From the NCBI RefSeq assembly GCF_008729015.1, contig NZ_RKSM01000003.1, positions 186,001 through 250,000 on the forward strand: a DNA stretch of 64,000 bases, in the 5' to 3' direction. The notes below the pieces were generated by a model. The model worked only from the letters and a program-made list of their open reading frames with translations. It did no database searches and had not been told where the DNA came from. Below are positions 26,512 to 35,419 of this stretch, piece after piece (position 1 is the stretch's first letter; each line of letters opens with the position of its first letter). Origin of the DNA: Haloarcula sp. CBA1129. GTDB taxonomy: Archaea > Halobacteriota > Halobacteria > Halobacteriales > Haloarculaceae. A program made the translations under genes and the position numbers.

Positions 26512-29500
26512 TTATCGTATCGCCGCCGCGACCAGCTCGATGGGATGTGGCGGTTCCGTGTCGCCGTCGCCGAAGTCGTCGATCTGGGACCGGCAGGACG
26601 CGCCCGGAGCGACTACCTGCCCGGCGGGCGAGTCATCGATCTGACCCAGCAGGAGGTCCGCGATGCCCTCGCTCATCGAGTAGTGTTCGGCTTCGTACCC
26701 GAAACTGCCGGCCATGCCACAACAGCCCGAATCAAGCGGATCAACGGTGTACCCGGCACGGCGGAGGACGCCGACAGCGTGGTGGTCCTTCTTCGTCGCC
26801 TTCTGGTGACAGTGGCCGTGATATGCAAGCGAGTCGCCCGACTCGTCAAAAGAGATGTTCTCCCCCAGCCGGAACGTGTCGAGGTACTCGCAGACGCCGT
26901 ACGTGTTCGCCGCGACGCGCTCGACATCGTCGCCCGAGAGCAGGTCCCGATAGTCGACCTGGTACATGACCGCATCGGAGGGTTCGATGGTGACTACGTC
27001 CCAGCCGTCGCGGATTCGCGGGGCGAGCGCGTCGACGTTTGCCCGCGCCGTCTCGCGAGCGTGGTCCAGCATACTTTTCGAGAACGCGGGACGGCCGCTA
27101 TCGGTCACGCCGTCAGGCACGACCACGTGGACGCCCGCTGCCTCCAGCACCTGTACGGCCGCTTTCCCGACATCTGGGTGACTGTAGTTCGTGTACGGGT
27201 CGGCGAGCAAGAGCGCCTTCCGGTCGGCTTTGTTCGCCGCGACCAGTGCCCCGCCGCGATCCGCCCACCAGTCCCGGAACGTGGTCCGGTGGAAGGCTGG
27301 CAGCGTGCGCTCCTGTGTGATACCGACCGTGTTCTCCATGAGGAACCCCGAGCCCGGCAACTCCATCAGCCAGTTCGACACCGGGGCGAAGGTGCTCCCA
27401 AGCGAGAGCACCGTCTCGACGTTGGCGAACAGTCGGTCACGGAGCGAGATACCCTCGCGCTGGTGGTGTTCGTGGACCACCTCGGCTTTGAGCTTCGCCA
27501 TGTCGACGCCGCTCGGACAGTCCTTCTTGCAGCCCTTACAGCCGATACAGAGGTCGAGCACCTCGGTGACGAACTCCTCCTCGAAGGGGTCGTCGGGGAG
27601 GTCGCCGTCCATCGCCGACCGAAGCATATTCGCCCGGCCGCGAGTGCTGGTGATCTCCTCCTCGGCGGCGCGGTAGGTCGGGCACATGACGCCGCCAGTG
27701 GTCTCCTGATGGCCGGTACAGCCCGCACAGCCGTGACAGAGTTCGACCATTCCTTGGAGCCCGTTCTCGTTGTCCCAGTCGAGCGTGGGCTCGAAGCCCG
27801 CGTCGAACGCGTAGTCCGGGTCGTATCGGAGGTTTTCGGCCGGGTCGTGGTCGCCACAGATGTTGCCCGGGTTCAGCCGCCAGTCGGGATCGAACGCCGA
27901 CTTCAGGTCGCGGAACGTCTCCCAGAGGTCGTCGCCGTACAGTTTGCGGTTCCACTGGGTCCGAGCACGGCCGTCGCCGTGTTCACCCGACACGGACCCG
28001 TCGTACTGGACGACGAGGTCCGTGATGGCGTCGGAGATTGCTTCCATCGTCTCGATGCCGTCCTCTGATTTCAGGTTCAACAGTGGCCTGATATGCAGGA
28101 CGCCGGGACCCGCGTGGGCGTAGTAGGAGGCGAAGGTTTCGTGCTCGTCGAACAGGTCCCGGATGTCGGCGACGTACTCCGGGAGGTTCTCGGCTGGGAC
28201 CGCGGTGTCCTCGACGAACGGCCAGTGCTTGTCGTCGCCCGTCCGCGAGAGCAGAATCGGCAGGCCGGCCTTGCGCATCTTCCAGAACTTCGCCTGCCGG
28301 TCCGCGTCGTAGGCTTCCAGTGCGTCGACGGCATTGACCGGGGCGTCGGTGACCGAACCCGCCCCGTCGCGCGGCGACTCCCGAGCGTCGTAGTCCGGCA
28401 ACCGGTCGGCGAGCAGGTCGGCGACCTTCTGTGCGCCGTCGTCGGCCGAATCCGCGTAGAACTCGACGAGCAGCGTCGAGTCCGTCTTTTCGGGGAGCAT
28501 GCCGACGACATCGGCGAACTCCGGTGTCTCCGCGGCGAGGTCAAGGAGCACGTCGTCCATCACCTCGACGGCCGAGGGGTCGTGGTCGAGAATCGGGGCG
28601 ACATCCTCCATCGCGGAGATGATGTCGTCGTAGGTCAGCATGGCGACGGCCGTGGCGTCGGGAACGGGTTCAAGCGAGACAGTTGCCTCGGTGACGACCG
28701 CGAGGGTCCCCTCGCTCCCGGCGAGCAACCGTGCGAGGTTGACCTCGCCGCGCTCTTCCGCGCTATCGATCAGTTCGTCCAGATTGTACCCGGAAACGTT
28801 GCGTTTGAGTTCCGGATATCTCGCGTCGATCTCTTCGGCGTCTTCTGCAAGAATCTTGGCGACTTCGGCATAGATCCGAGTTTCGAGGTCGGCGTCCGGG
28901 CCGGCCTCAGCCGCTCGCGATTCGAGGTCTGCGACATCGACCCAGCCAAACGTGGTCTGAGTACCGTCAGCAAGAACGACCTCGCACTCCTCGATGTAGG
29001 CGTCCGTCTTGCCGTATTTCAGCGAATGTGCGCCGGTCGTGTTGTTTCCGATTGCACCGCCGAGGACGCTCTTGTCGCCCCACGCAGGGTCCGGCGCGAA
29101 CTTCAGCCCGTGGGGTTCGAGCCGGTCGTTGAGTCGGGCGATGGTGATACCGACCTGTGCGCGGGCCCGCCGGGCCTCCGGGTCGACCGACAGCGTCTCG
29201 TCCATGTGCCGCTTGAAATCGAGGACGACCGCCTCGTTGACGGCCTGCCCGGCAAGACTGGTCCCGCCGCCCCGTGGAAGCACCGGGATTCCCTCCTCGG
29301 CGCAGTACTCCATCACCGCGACCACGTCGTCGGTCGAGACCGGCGAGACGACGCCGATAGGGAGCTGCTCGTACGCGCTGGCGTCGGTGGCGAACAGCTC
29401 GCGGGTGTACGTATCGAACCGCACGTCGCCGTCTACGCGGCGCTCCAGAGCCGCCACGAGGTCCGGTCGGTGGACGCTGTCGCTCTGGTAATCGTAGTTC

Positions 29501-29556
29501 GCACTCGGGTCTGTCGCCGGGTCACGCTGCTTGGGGGGTCGGGAGTCGTAAGCCAT
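26512..29556 (-). CDS. FAD-binding and Fe-S dehydrogenase, D-lactate/glycolate type (GlcD-GlcF fusion)
   Basis: A 1014-residue cytosolic-membrane flavoprotein. The N-terminal half is a GlcD/D-LDH-type FAD domain (VLPRGGGTSLAGQAVNEAVV, GNNTTGAHSLKYG, GSEGTLAVVTEATV). The middle has two cysteine clusters for 4Fe-4S centres, CHGCAGC and CIGCKGCKKDCP. The C-terminal third is a GlcF/CCG domain ending with HGHCHQKA and SGCCGMAGSFGYE. Such fusions oxidise D-lactate (or glycolate) and pass electrons to the quinone pool. The lactate permease 25 bases upstream in the same operon makes D-lactate the likeliest substrate. Confidence 0.9.
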   Translation of the reverse strand: MAYDSRPPKQRDPATDPSANYDYQSDSVHRPDLVAALERRVDGDVRFDTYTRELFATDASAYEQLPIGVVSPVSTDDVVAVMEYCAEEGIPVLPRGGGTSLAGQAVNEAVVLDFKRHMDETLSVDPEARRARAQVGITIARLNDRLEPHGLKFAPDPAWGDKSVLGGAIGNNTTGAHSLKYGKTDAYIEECEVVLADGTQTTFGWVDVADLESRAAEAGPDADLETRIYAEVAKILAEDAEEIDARYPELKRNVSGYNLDELIDSAEERGEVNLARLLAGSEGTLAVVTEATVSLEPVPDATAVAMLTYDDIISAMEDVAPILDHDPSAVEVMDDVLLDLAAETPEFADVVGMLPEKTDSTLLVEFYADSADDGAQKVADLLADRLPDYDARESPRDGAGSVTDAPVNAVDALEAYDADRQAKFWKMRKAGLPILLSRTGDDKHWPFVEDTAVPAENLPEYVADIRDLFDEHETFASYYAHAGPGVLHIRPLLNLKSEDGIETMEAISDAITDLVVQYDGSVSGEHGDGRARTQWNRKLYGDDLWETFRDLKSAFDPDWRLNPGNICGDHDPAENLRYDPDYAFDAGFEPTLDWDNENGLQGMVELCHGCAGCTGHQETTGGVMCPTYRAAEEEITSTRGRANMLRSAMDGDLPDDPFEEEFVTEVLDLCIGCKGCKKDCPSGVDMAKLKAEVVHEHHQREGISLRDRLFANVETVLSLGSTFAPVSNWLMELPGSGFLMENTVGITQERTLPAFHRTTFRDWWADRGGALVAANKADRKALLLADPYTNYSHPDVGKAAVQVLEAAGVHVVVPDGVTDSGRPAFSKSMLDHARETARANVDALAPRIRDGWDVVTIEPSDAVMYQVDYRDLLSGDDVERVAANTYGVCEYLDTFRLGENISFDESGDSLAYHGHCHQKATKKDHHAVGVLRRAGYTVDPLDSGCCGMAGSFGYEAEHYSMSEGIADLLLGQIDDSPAGQVVAPGASCRSQIDDFGDGDTEPPHPIELVAAAIR

Positions 29557-29581
29557 GAATGAGAGAGGAAGATGGATTGAG

Positions 29582-31360
29582 TTAGAATGCGGCCGGTGCG
29601 ACGACGTAGGCCAGAATGAGCGTCAGTATGCCAGTGAACACGCCGTAGTACAGCACCGGAATCAGTTCGAGACGGATGACGCGTCCCTCCTCGCCGATGA
29701 GGCCGACCACCGTGAGGGCGGCGACCACGTTGTGGATGGCGATGAGGTTCCCGATAGCACCGCCGACCGCCTGTGCGGCGACGACGATCTGGGTCGGCGC
29801 GCCGATCTGCTGGGCGGCTTGGAACTGGAACAGCCCGAACAGGATGTCGCTGACCGTGTTCGAACCGGCGATGAACGCGCCGAACGCGCCGATGAAGCCC
29901 GAGAAGAACGGGAACATCTGTCCGGTCGTATTCGCCGTGATCTCCGACAGCAGACCGAGCATCCCGGAGTTGATCGGCGCAGCTTCAAGCACGACGGCAC
30001 TGCCGGTCCGCTGCATTATCATGACCGTCGCGACAGCGAACCACAACGCGACGACAGCCGGCGCAATGTTCCGGAGCGCCTCGCTCCACGAGGCCTTGAT
30101 TCCGTCAGTGTCCATCCCGTGAAGCGCGTACGTGACGACGGCCACGAGAACGAAGAGGCTCCCGGGGAGGTAGAACAACTCGACGCCTTCCGAGAACGGC
30201 GTCCCGAGGATGTTGTTCCACATGAGAACGCCGTTCGTCGCCAAGAACTCCTGAACCGGAGCAACGACGCGAGTCACGACGAGCAACGCAGCGACGAGGA
30301 GGTACGGCAGCCAAGCCATACCCAGCGACATATCCTGTGAGTGGGCCTCCTCGAAGGTTGCCGTACCGCCGTCGGCCGCGACAGTCCCCTCACGGCTCCC
30401 ACCCGACGTGGTGCCGACGCCTTCTCCGGGTTCGATGCTACCGATCCAGTGGTCCGGCCACTGGTCCTGCGGGCCGAAGTCCCACTCGTCGTCCGGAAGG
30501 AAGTATCCAGCACGAAGCGTGGTCGTGACCACGAGCAGCCCGACCATCGCCCCCAGCAGTGCCGGGAACGTCGGACCGAGGAAGTACGCGGTGGCGACGT
30601 ACGGAATCGCAAAGGAGGCCCACGCGAACAGGCACAGCGGCAGCACTTCAAGCGCCGGCTTGATAGACCGCTCCTCGCCGAAGAAGCGCGTCATCATCGC
30701 CACACCGATGAACGGGATGGCGATACCGACGATGGCGTGGATGAGCGCCGCCCACACACCGATCTGGGCGACGTACGCACCGACGCTCTCGAAGCCACCC
30801 TGCTGGAGCACCTGCTGAGAGGCGCCCGTGCCCTCTGCGAACACCACGTCGCGCAGTCCGATAATCAGCGGCGTCCCGACCGCGCCGAACGTGATTGCGA
30901 GGATGTTCCCTGTGAGTGCAACGACCACCGCGGCCAGCGGCGGGAAGCCAAGGCCGACCAGCAGCGGGCCGACGATGGCCGCGGGCGTCCCGAAACCGGC
31001 CGCGCCCTCGATGAACGACCCCATGAGGAAGACGAGCAGAATGACCTGCACGCGTCGGTCGTCGCTTATCGAGGAGAACCCGGCGTTGATGACCTCGAAC
31101 GCACCGGACTGTTTCAGCGTGTACAGCAGGAGTATCGCTCCGAAGACGATGACCAGAATTCTAGTCGCTGTCAGCGCGCCGCGTATCGACGCGGCAGCGA
31201 TCAGTGTGGGCGACATCTGCCAGCCGACAAAGGCAGCGATAGCCGCAATCGCCCATGCAATGGGCATCGTCCGTGTCGCAGGCTGGTACAGCCCGACCAT
31301 CAGCACCGCAATCGTCGCCAGCGGCAACAGTGCCAGAAGCACAAGCGTGTGTTCAGACAT
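29582..31360 (-). CDS. lctP: L-lactate permease (LctP family)
   Basis: A 592-residue protein with about fourteen membrane segments, normal for LctP/LldP. Family segments include GSFIEGAAGFGTPAAIVGPLL, TGNILAITFGAVGTPLIIGL, FSGFIGAFGAFIAGSNTVSD and QAVGGAIGNLIAIHNVVAAL. It imports lactate or glycolate with protons or Na+. The stop lies 25 bases before the D-lactate dehydrogenase gene, giving a two-gene lactate utilisation operon. It has a good ribosome binding site, GGAGGTGA, six bases before the ATG. Confidence 0.93.
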   Translation of the reverse strand: MSEHTLVLLALLPLATIAVLMVGLYQPATRTMPIAWAIAAIAAFVGWQMSPTLIAAASIRGALTATRILVIVFGAILLLYTLKQSGAFEVINAGFSSISDDRRVQVILLVFLMGSFIEGAAGFGTPAAIVGPLLVGLGFPPLAAVVVALTGNILAITFGAVGTPLIIGLRDVVFAEGTGASQQVLQQGGFESVGAYVAQIGVWAALIHAIVGIAIPFIGVAMMTRFFGEERSIKPALEVLPLCLFAWASFAIPYVATAYFLGPTFPALLGAMVGLLVVTTTLRAGYFLPDDEWDFGPQDQWPDHWIGSIEPGEGVGTTSGGSREGTVAADGGTATFEEAHSQDMSLGMAWLPYLLVAALLVVTRVVAPVQEFLATNGVLMWNNILGTPFSEGVELFYLPGSLFVLVAVVTYALHGMDTDGIKASWSEALRNIAPAVVALWFAVATVMIMQRTGSAVVLEAAPINSGMLGLLSEITANTTGQMFPFFSGFIGAFGAFIAGSNTVSDILFGLFQFQAAQQIGAPTQIVVAAQAVGGAIGNLIAIHNVVAALTVVGLIGEEGRVIRLELIPVLYYGVFTGILTLILAYVVAPAAF

Positions 31361-31366
31361 TGGTTC

Positions 31367-31374
31367 TCACCTCC
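31367..31374 (-). promoter_or_regulatory. Shine-Dalgarno GGAGGTGA of lctP
   Basis: Six bases before the lctP ATG. With the TATA-like TATAAATA near 31537-31545 (minus strand) this gives a leader of about 155 nt, unusually long for haloarchaea. Confidence 0.6.
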
Positions 31375-31656
31375 GGGACCTGCTCGGCCGAGCTGGTCGG
31401 ACTGTCACCAGTCAGCCGCTCCGGAAGACCATATCTTGATCTCATTTCGGAGCCACCTCGATACGTGGCTCTACCGCTCGAAACCGTCCGATACCGTGGT
31501 TTCTGATGGGGTGCATCAGTCACGTCGTCTGGCAGGGAGTATTTATACCTATCTACTGTTTACATTATTGTCCACCCAGAATAACGCCGAGATAGAAGCG
31601 AGAAGCGCTGAAACTACAAAAATCGGGGGCTATTCTGTACGAACGAATGGAACGGC

Positions 31657-31672
31657 ATACAGTCGTGTGTAT
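31657..31672. promoter_or_regulatory. Palindrome ATACA-N6-TGTAT, copy 1
   Basis: ATACAGTCGTGTGTAT. Nearly identical to the copy at 31731 (one base differs). Centres are 74 bp apart, close to seven helical turns, so two bound dimers would face the same side of the DNA. Confidence 0.5.
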
Positions 31673-31730
31673 CCGGTATAGCGGGGCTTTACTCCGCGAT
31701 TTCACTCGACTGTACTCCAACAGGAAACCC

Positions 31731-31746
31731 ATACAGTCGTCTGTAT
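31731..31746. promoter_or_regulatory. Palindrome ATACAG-N4-CTGTAT, copy 2
   Basis: ATACAGTCGTCTGTAT, with six-base perfect arms. Preceded by CC and followed by TTGCG; the first copy is preceded by GGC, so similarity is mostly limited to the palindrome. Confidence 0.5.
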
Positions 31747-32032
31747 TTGCGGGACTCAGGGCCGCAGTCACAGCCCTGTGGATACGGCTGGAACGCGGAT
31801 CGTATCGGGTTCAGGATCGAAGCTGTCATAGCTCCTGCGTAGCGGCGCTGGCGCGCGGTGGAGCGCAACAGATTCTCTGGACGGAACTGTACAGAACAGT
31901 ATCTGAGAAAGAGAGTGGTGTTCGAGATGAGTTCTTGCGAACACTCCATCGACGCCAAAACCGAGGGCGTCCACTCGTCGTACGGATTGCCGCTTGGCGA
32001 ACGCCGTTACGGCGGAAGTGGAAACCACGGGT

Positions 32033-32773
32033 ATGACACGTGTCACAGTCTGGAACGAGTACGTCCACGAGCAGGAGCACGAAGCGGTCGCGGACCTGTA
32101 CCCCGACGGGATTCACGGCGCTATCGCCACGGCACTGCAGGAACGCGGGTTCGACACGGAGACCGCGACACTCCAAGAGCCCGAGCACGGCCTCACTGAG
32201 GATGTACTAGCAGAAACGGACGTTCTTACTTGGTGGGGCCACGCCGCGCACGACCGGGTCGACGACGAGGTGGTTTCCAGAGTGAAAGAGCGCGTCCTCG
32301 ACGGCATGGGACTCATCGTCCTCCACTCGGGCCACTACTCGAAGATTTTTCGCGAACTGATGGGGACGACCTGCAGTCTGAAATGGCGCGAGGCCGCCGA
32401 AACCGAGCGATTGTGGGTCGTCGAACCCGGCCACCCCATCGCCGATGGCGTCGACGAGTACATCGAGCTTCCGGAGACCGAGATGTACGGCGAGCGGTTT
32501 GACATCCCCGCACCGGACACGCTCGTGTTCAACTCATGGTTCGAGGGCGGGGAGGTGTTCCGGTCAGGGTGTTGTTACCGCCGCGGGGCGGGCCGGATTT
32601 TCTATTTCCGCCCGGGCCACGAGACGTATCCGATCTACCACAACGAAGACATCCAGCAGGTCCTCGCCAATGCCTGCGAGTGGGCCGCCGCTGGAGACGG
32701 TCCGGAGCCATCGTTTGGCAACGCAGACCCGATCGAAGCTATCGACGAAAGCGACGAGCGGTCAGTCCACTGA
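32033..32773 (+). CDS. ThuA domain protein (trehalose-utilisation family)
   Basis: A 246-residue ThuA protein, a glutamine-amidotransferase-like fold. It carries the family core in order: [93 protein letters not shown] and YPIYHN. ThuA proteins are linked to sugar (trehalose, inositol) catabolism but their reaction is unresolved. It stands alone here, with no sugar dehydrogenases beside it. Start at 32033 (MTRVTVWN) was chosen because the conserved fold begins there. Confidence 0.9.
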   Translation: MTRVTVWNEYVHEQEHEAVADLYPDGIHGAIATALQERGFDTETATLQEPEHGLTEDVLAETDVLTWWGHAAHDRVDDEVVSRVKERVLDGMGLIVLHSGHYSKIFRELMGTTCSLKWREAAETERLWVVEPGHPIADGVDEYIELPETEMYGERFDIPAPDTLVFNSWFEGGEVFRSGCCYRRGAGRIFYFRPGHETYPIYHNEDIQQVLANACEWAAAGDGPEPSFGNADPIEAIDESDERSVH

Positions 32774-32862
32774 TTTCGGCGTCTGGTTTAGCAAAATCGT
32801 ATTTAACAGAGGTCTAATACGCCCTATTACAACGCATACGTACAGCAGTGGCCCCTGCGCAG

Positions 32863-33432
32863 TCAGTGCGGGAACACGGACTGTGTTTTATTCCGCCATA
32901 GGTCAGCGCTTCCAAGATGGCCTATATCAAGCTGTAGCCCGGTCCGAAGGGTCGATTCGAGACGATCGAACAGCGGGTCAAGCGACGTCTCGACCGGCGA
33001 CAGCACCCGCCACCGATACGTACCGCCGCTGCGCTCCGATTCGAAGACGACACCGGCGCCGATGTAGTCGGTGACGACAGCAGGCACGGTACAACACCGG
33101 TCAGTCTGGGCATGATACGTATATACAGTGCTGGCGGCCGGTCGCCGGTCGAGAACCGCATATTCCCGCGTCCCGGAACAGCAGTGTTCGTCGAGACACT
33201 CGTTACAGCGTTCCTCGTCGAGAAACACCGCATCGAACGCAGTGATGGCGTCAGTGGGGCCGTCTACATGGTCGATGCGCCACATCGCGTTTTCAGTCAC
33301 GGTACACGTAGCGTTCCGGAGTCGCAGGGTGGGATACTCATGAAACAAATCCATTACCGGATCAGCACCCACAGTGAACTGGATGTTGAACTCGAACTCC
33401 TTCACAGCGAACACACTGCTCTGTGATGCCAT
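32863..33432 (-). pseudogene. HTH_10-type (bacterioopsin-activator-like) regulator lacking its HTH, truncated
   Basis: A 189-residue product matching the N-terminal sensor part of haloarchaeal Bat/HTH_10 regulators: a beta-rich start (FEFNIQFTVGADPVMDLF), ENAMWRIDHVDGPTDAITAF, a Cys-rich CNECLDEHCCSG loop, a second CC pair and VLSPVETSLDPLFDRLESTL. The open frame stops right after QSVFPH, where intact relatives continue into the HTH_10 DNA-binding domain. Bases below 32863 show repeated stops and no HTH. It may be a dead gene, or an accessory sensor made without a DNA-binding part. Confidence 0.6.
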
Positions 33433-33990
33433 AGTGAATCAGCCCCTAATATGGCTGGTCAGCTTCAGAGCATCAAACCGACTGCAGGGGGTGTCCTAAA
33501 GGCAGCAGTGCCACAAATTACGCAGTTGCTTAGCACCGTCTGGCCCGAGTTTACAGAGCGGAGAGTGCAGTCTGTACTCGGCCGCCAACGGCCAGAAGCG
33601 TGGTGTGTAGTGGGTAACAATGAGATAGGCACGTCCGGAACCGTTTCGGAGCCTACTCCTCGGGACCGAACACCGCGTCCGCGTCGGCGGGCGTATCGAA
33701 GTCGTGGAAGTGCTCCCCTTTCTCCTTCGTGAGAATATTCAGGGCCGCCGCCGCGCCGTCGCCCGCAGAGATGACGGCCTGCCACTCCTCGGCTCTGACC
33801 ATGCCTCCCGTCGCGTAGGCGTCGTCAACGCTCGTCTCCATCGTCACGTCAACATCGACAACATCTTCGTCAGTCATCTCACAGCCAAGGGATTCGGCGA
33901 GGGTACGGTTAGCACCTGTCGCGAGGACGAGGTAGTCTGCATGATGCGTATCATCCTCGGTTGTAATCTCGAAACCACCGTCCGTTTGCT

Positions 33991-33997
33991 CCACGCC
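33991..33997. repeat. Target site duplication CCACGCC, left copy
   Basis: Seven bases abutting the left end of the insertion sequence, repeated exactly at 35066-35072 at the right end. An intact duplication shows a simple and probably recent transposition. Confidence 0.85.
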
Positions 33998-35065
33998 GAG
34001 GGTGTCATAGAACGAGTAGCACACCAAAGAGCAGGGTGAACGCTGAGGTGGATGAGTCCAGCGACCCTGCAAGATGATCCTTCGGTAGAGTCGTTCTTCA
34101 ATGTCGTGGAGACGGAAACGTTAGCGTTGTTTGAGCACCTCTCCTTCGAGTTTCTCGAAGGGTTCGACGTGTTCGCCCCGGCAAAGACGGGGCGAACACG
34201 AGACCACGAACCACCAGAGCTGATGCGTGGCTTTCTCCACTGCTACTACAAGGACATTTACGGCATTCGTCCGGTTGAGCGGGAGCTTCGGAACACGGTT
34301 GTTTGGCTGAGCTGTGGCTTCGATCGACCGCCGTCGAGAGACGCGGTCGATCGCTTTCTCACCGACCTCGAACACGTCGTCAACGAGGTCTTTGACCGAC
34401 TCGTCGAGCAGGCCGCCCGACGCGGCCTGCTCGACTTGACCTACTGTATCGATTCAACCGACGTGAGGGCGATGCCCACCGATCCAGACGCGTCGAAGTG
34501 CTACGATCCAACCGACGACGAGTACTACTACGGCTACGGTTGCACGATCGTCTCGACCGGGCAAAAGATCCCGATTGCAGCCGAGTTCACCGAGAGCAAA
34601 CAAGCACCGGAAGAGACGGCGATGCGCGTCACACGTGACGCGCTCGCCGTTGAGCAACCAATCTGGATGGTTGGTGACAGCGCCTACGACACGCTCGACT
34701 GGCACGACCACCTGCTGACCGCAGGGGTCGTGCCAGTCGCTCCGTACAACGCGCGAAACACTGATGACCCGAAAGACATCGAGTACAGGATCGAAGACCG
34801 CATCGAGGAACACAGTGAGGGCGTCCAGCTGAAGCAATCAATCCTAGACGAGACGTACAACCGCCGTACTGGCGTCGAACGAACCAACGAATCAGTGAAG
34901 GACTGCGGCCTCGGGCGAACGCACGCCCGAGGCCGCGTCCACGCACGATCGCAGGTGTTTCTTGCTCTGTGCCTTCGCCTCGTCGTCGCTATCACCAACT
35001 ACGAACGCGGAGACAATCCGGGAAGCACGATCATCACGGTGTGACAAGAGTTCTATGACACCCTC
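33998..35065 (+). mobile_element. Insertion sequence, 1068 bp, with terminal inverted repeats
   Basis: Left end GAGGGTGTCATAGAAC at 33998-34013 is the exact reverse complement of 35050-35065; beyond six unmatched bases CACACC at 34020-34025 is matched by GGTGTG at 35038-35043. So the inverted repeat is about 28 bp with a mismatched centre. The element holds one DDE transposase filling nearly its whole length and creates a 7-bp target duplication. It belongs to the IS4/IS5-like superfamily with a DUF772-type N-terminus; I cannot assign the exact ISH name. Confidence 0.9.
34052..35044 (+). CDS. IS4/IS5-like transposase (DDE type)
   Basis: A 330-residue transposase. The N-terminal DUF772-like part contains VERELRNTVVWLSCGFDRPP and AVDRFLTDLEHVVNEVF; the catalytic part has the first Asp in CIDSTDVRAMP, the second in MVGDSAYDTLDW and the Glu in the YNRRTGVERTNESVKD region (Y-R-E signature). 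It is complete with no frameshift, so the element may still be active. Its coding strand is opposite to the gene it interrupts. Confidence 0.9.
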   Translation: MSPATLQDDPSVESFFNVVETETLALFEHLSFEFLEGFDVFAPAKTGRTRDHEPPELMRGFLHCYYKDIYGIRPVERELRNTVVWLSCGFDRPPSRDAVDRFLTDLEHVVNEVFDRLVEQAARRGLLDLTYCIDSTDVRAMPTDPDASKCYDPTDDEYYYGYGCTIVSTGQKIPIAAEFTESKQAPEETAMRVTRDALAVEQPIWMVGDSAYDTLDWHDHLLTAGVVPVAPYNARNTDDPKDIEYRIEDRIEEHSEGVQLKQSILDETYNRRTGVERTNESVKDCGLGRTHARGRVHARSQVFLALCLRLVVAITNYERGDNPGSTIITV

Positions 35066-35072
35066 CCACGCC
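35066..35072. repeat. Target site duplication CCACGCC, right copy
   Basis: Exact match to 33991-33997, directly after the right inverted repeat. Confidence 0.85.
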
Positions 35073-35419
35073 GGTTACCTCAGTACCCTGCTTTCGGTCA
35101 ACGCCGAAACTGTCGACCTGTGTCCGGGCTGTTTCCATGAACGCGGACCCGTCCTGAGAGCCGACCCCGAGATAATTGAACAGGTGCGCTTTGTGCATCC
35201 AAGTTCCGTCAGTGTCGAAGACTGTCGTTTCCAGACCGTTTTTTTGCGCAAACAGTGCAGCACTCAGGCCGGCGGGGCCACCGCCGACAACGTGGACATC
35301 TGCCATGCTCCCAAATTTTGTCTCGCCACTGGTAATTGTTGTCATCTAATACAACTGGCGAAGAGGACGTACTGAAACAGCATGAGAACGGTTTTGCACA
35401 GCCACCCCGAAATAAGCGT

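Larger units (their letters stand above)
31375..32032. other. About 660-bp gene-free region between lctP and the ThuA gene
   Basis: No open frame here looks like a protein. It contains the lctP promoter (TATAAATA near 31537-31545, minus strand), two near-identical 16-bp palindromes with the same CATACAGTCG left arm (31657-31672 and 31731-31746) and, at about 31889-31905, a related ACTGTACAGAACAGTAT stretch. The density of TACA/TGTA half-sites suggests a regulatory region or a degraded one. Confidence 0.45.
33653..35306 (-). pseudogene. FAD-dependent oxidoreductase split by an insertion sequence
   Basis: Two halves of one short flavoprotein lie on either side of the insertion sequence. The 5' half (35306 down to 35066) starts MADVHVVGGGPAGLSAALFA, a FAD-binding GxGxxG motif; the 3' half (33997 to 33653) contains ADYLVLATGANRTLAESLG, DVTMETSVDDAYATGGM and a typical C-terminus. 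Removing the element and one copy of its 7-bp target duplication joins the halves in frame: 579 bases, 192 residues plus stop. The intact protein would be a short thioredoxin-reductase-like oxidoreductase. The upstream ATG at 35345 is an alternative start. Confidence 0.85.

Noticed and set aside
26545-28068. 507-codon plus-strand open frame
   Set aside because: Also antisense to the same gene, with repetitive Arg/Val composition and no domain.
28093-29562. 489-codon open frame on the plus strand antisense to the D-lactate dehydrogenase
   Set aside because: It is the GC-rich shadow of a well-supported gene on the other strand; the translation is Arg/Val-rich and low in acidic balance, with no domain.
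30341-31681. 446-codon plus-strand open frame
   Set aside because: Antisense to lctP; very Arg/Gln/His-rich, unlike haloarchaeal proteins, and runs beyond the gene into the gap.
33451-33732. 93-codon plus-strand open frame after the truncated HTH_10 gene
   Set aside because: It overlaps the end of the disrupted flavoprotein on the other strand, has a poor codon pattern after residue 60 and no family match.
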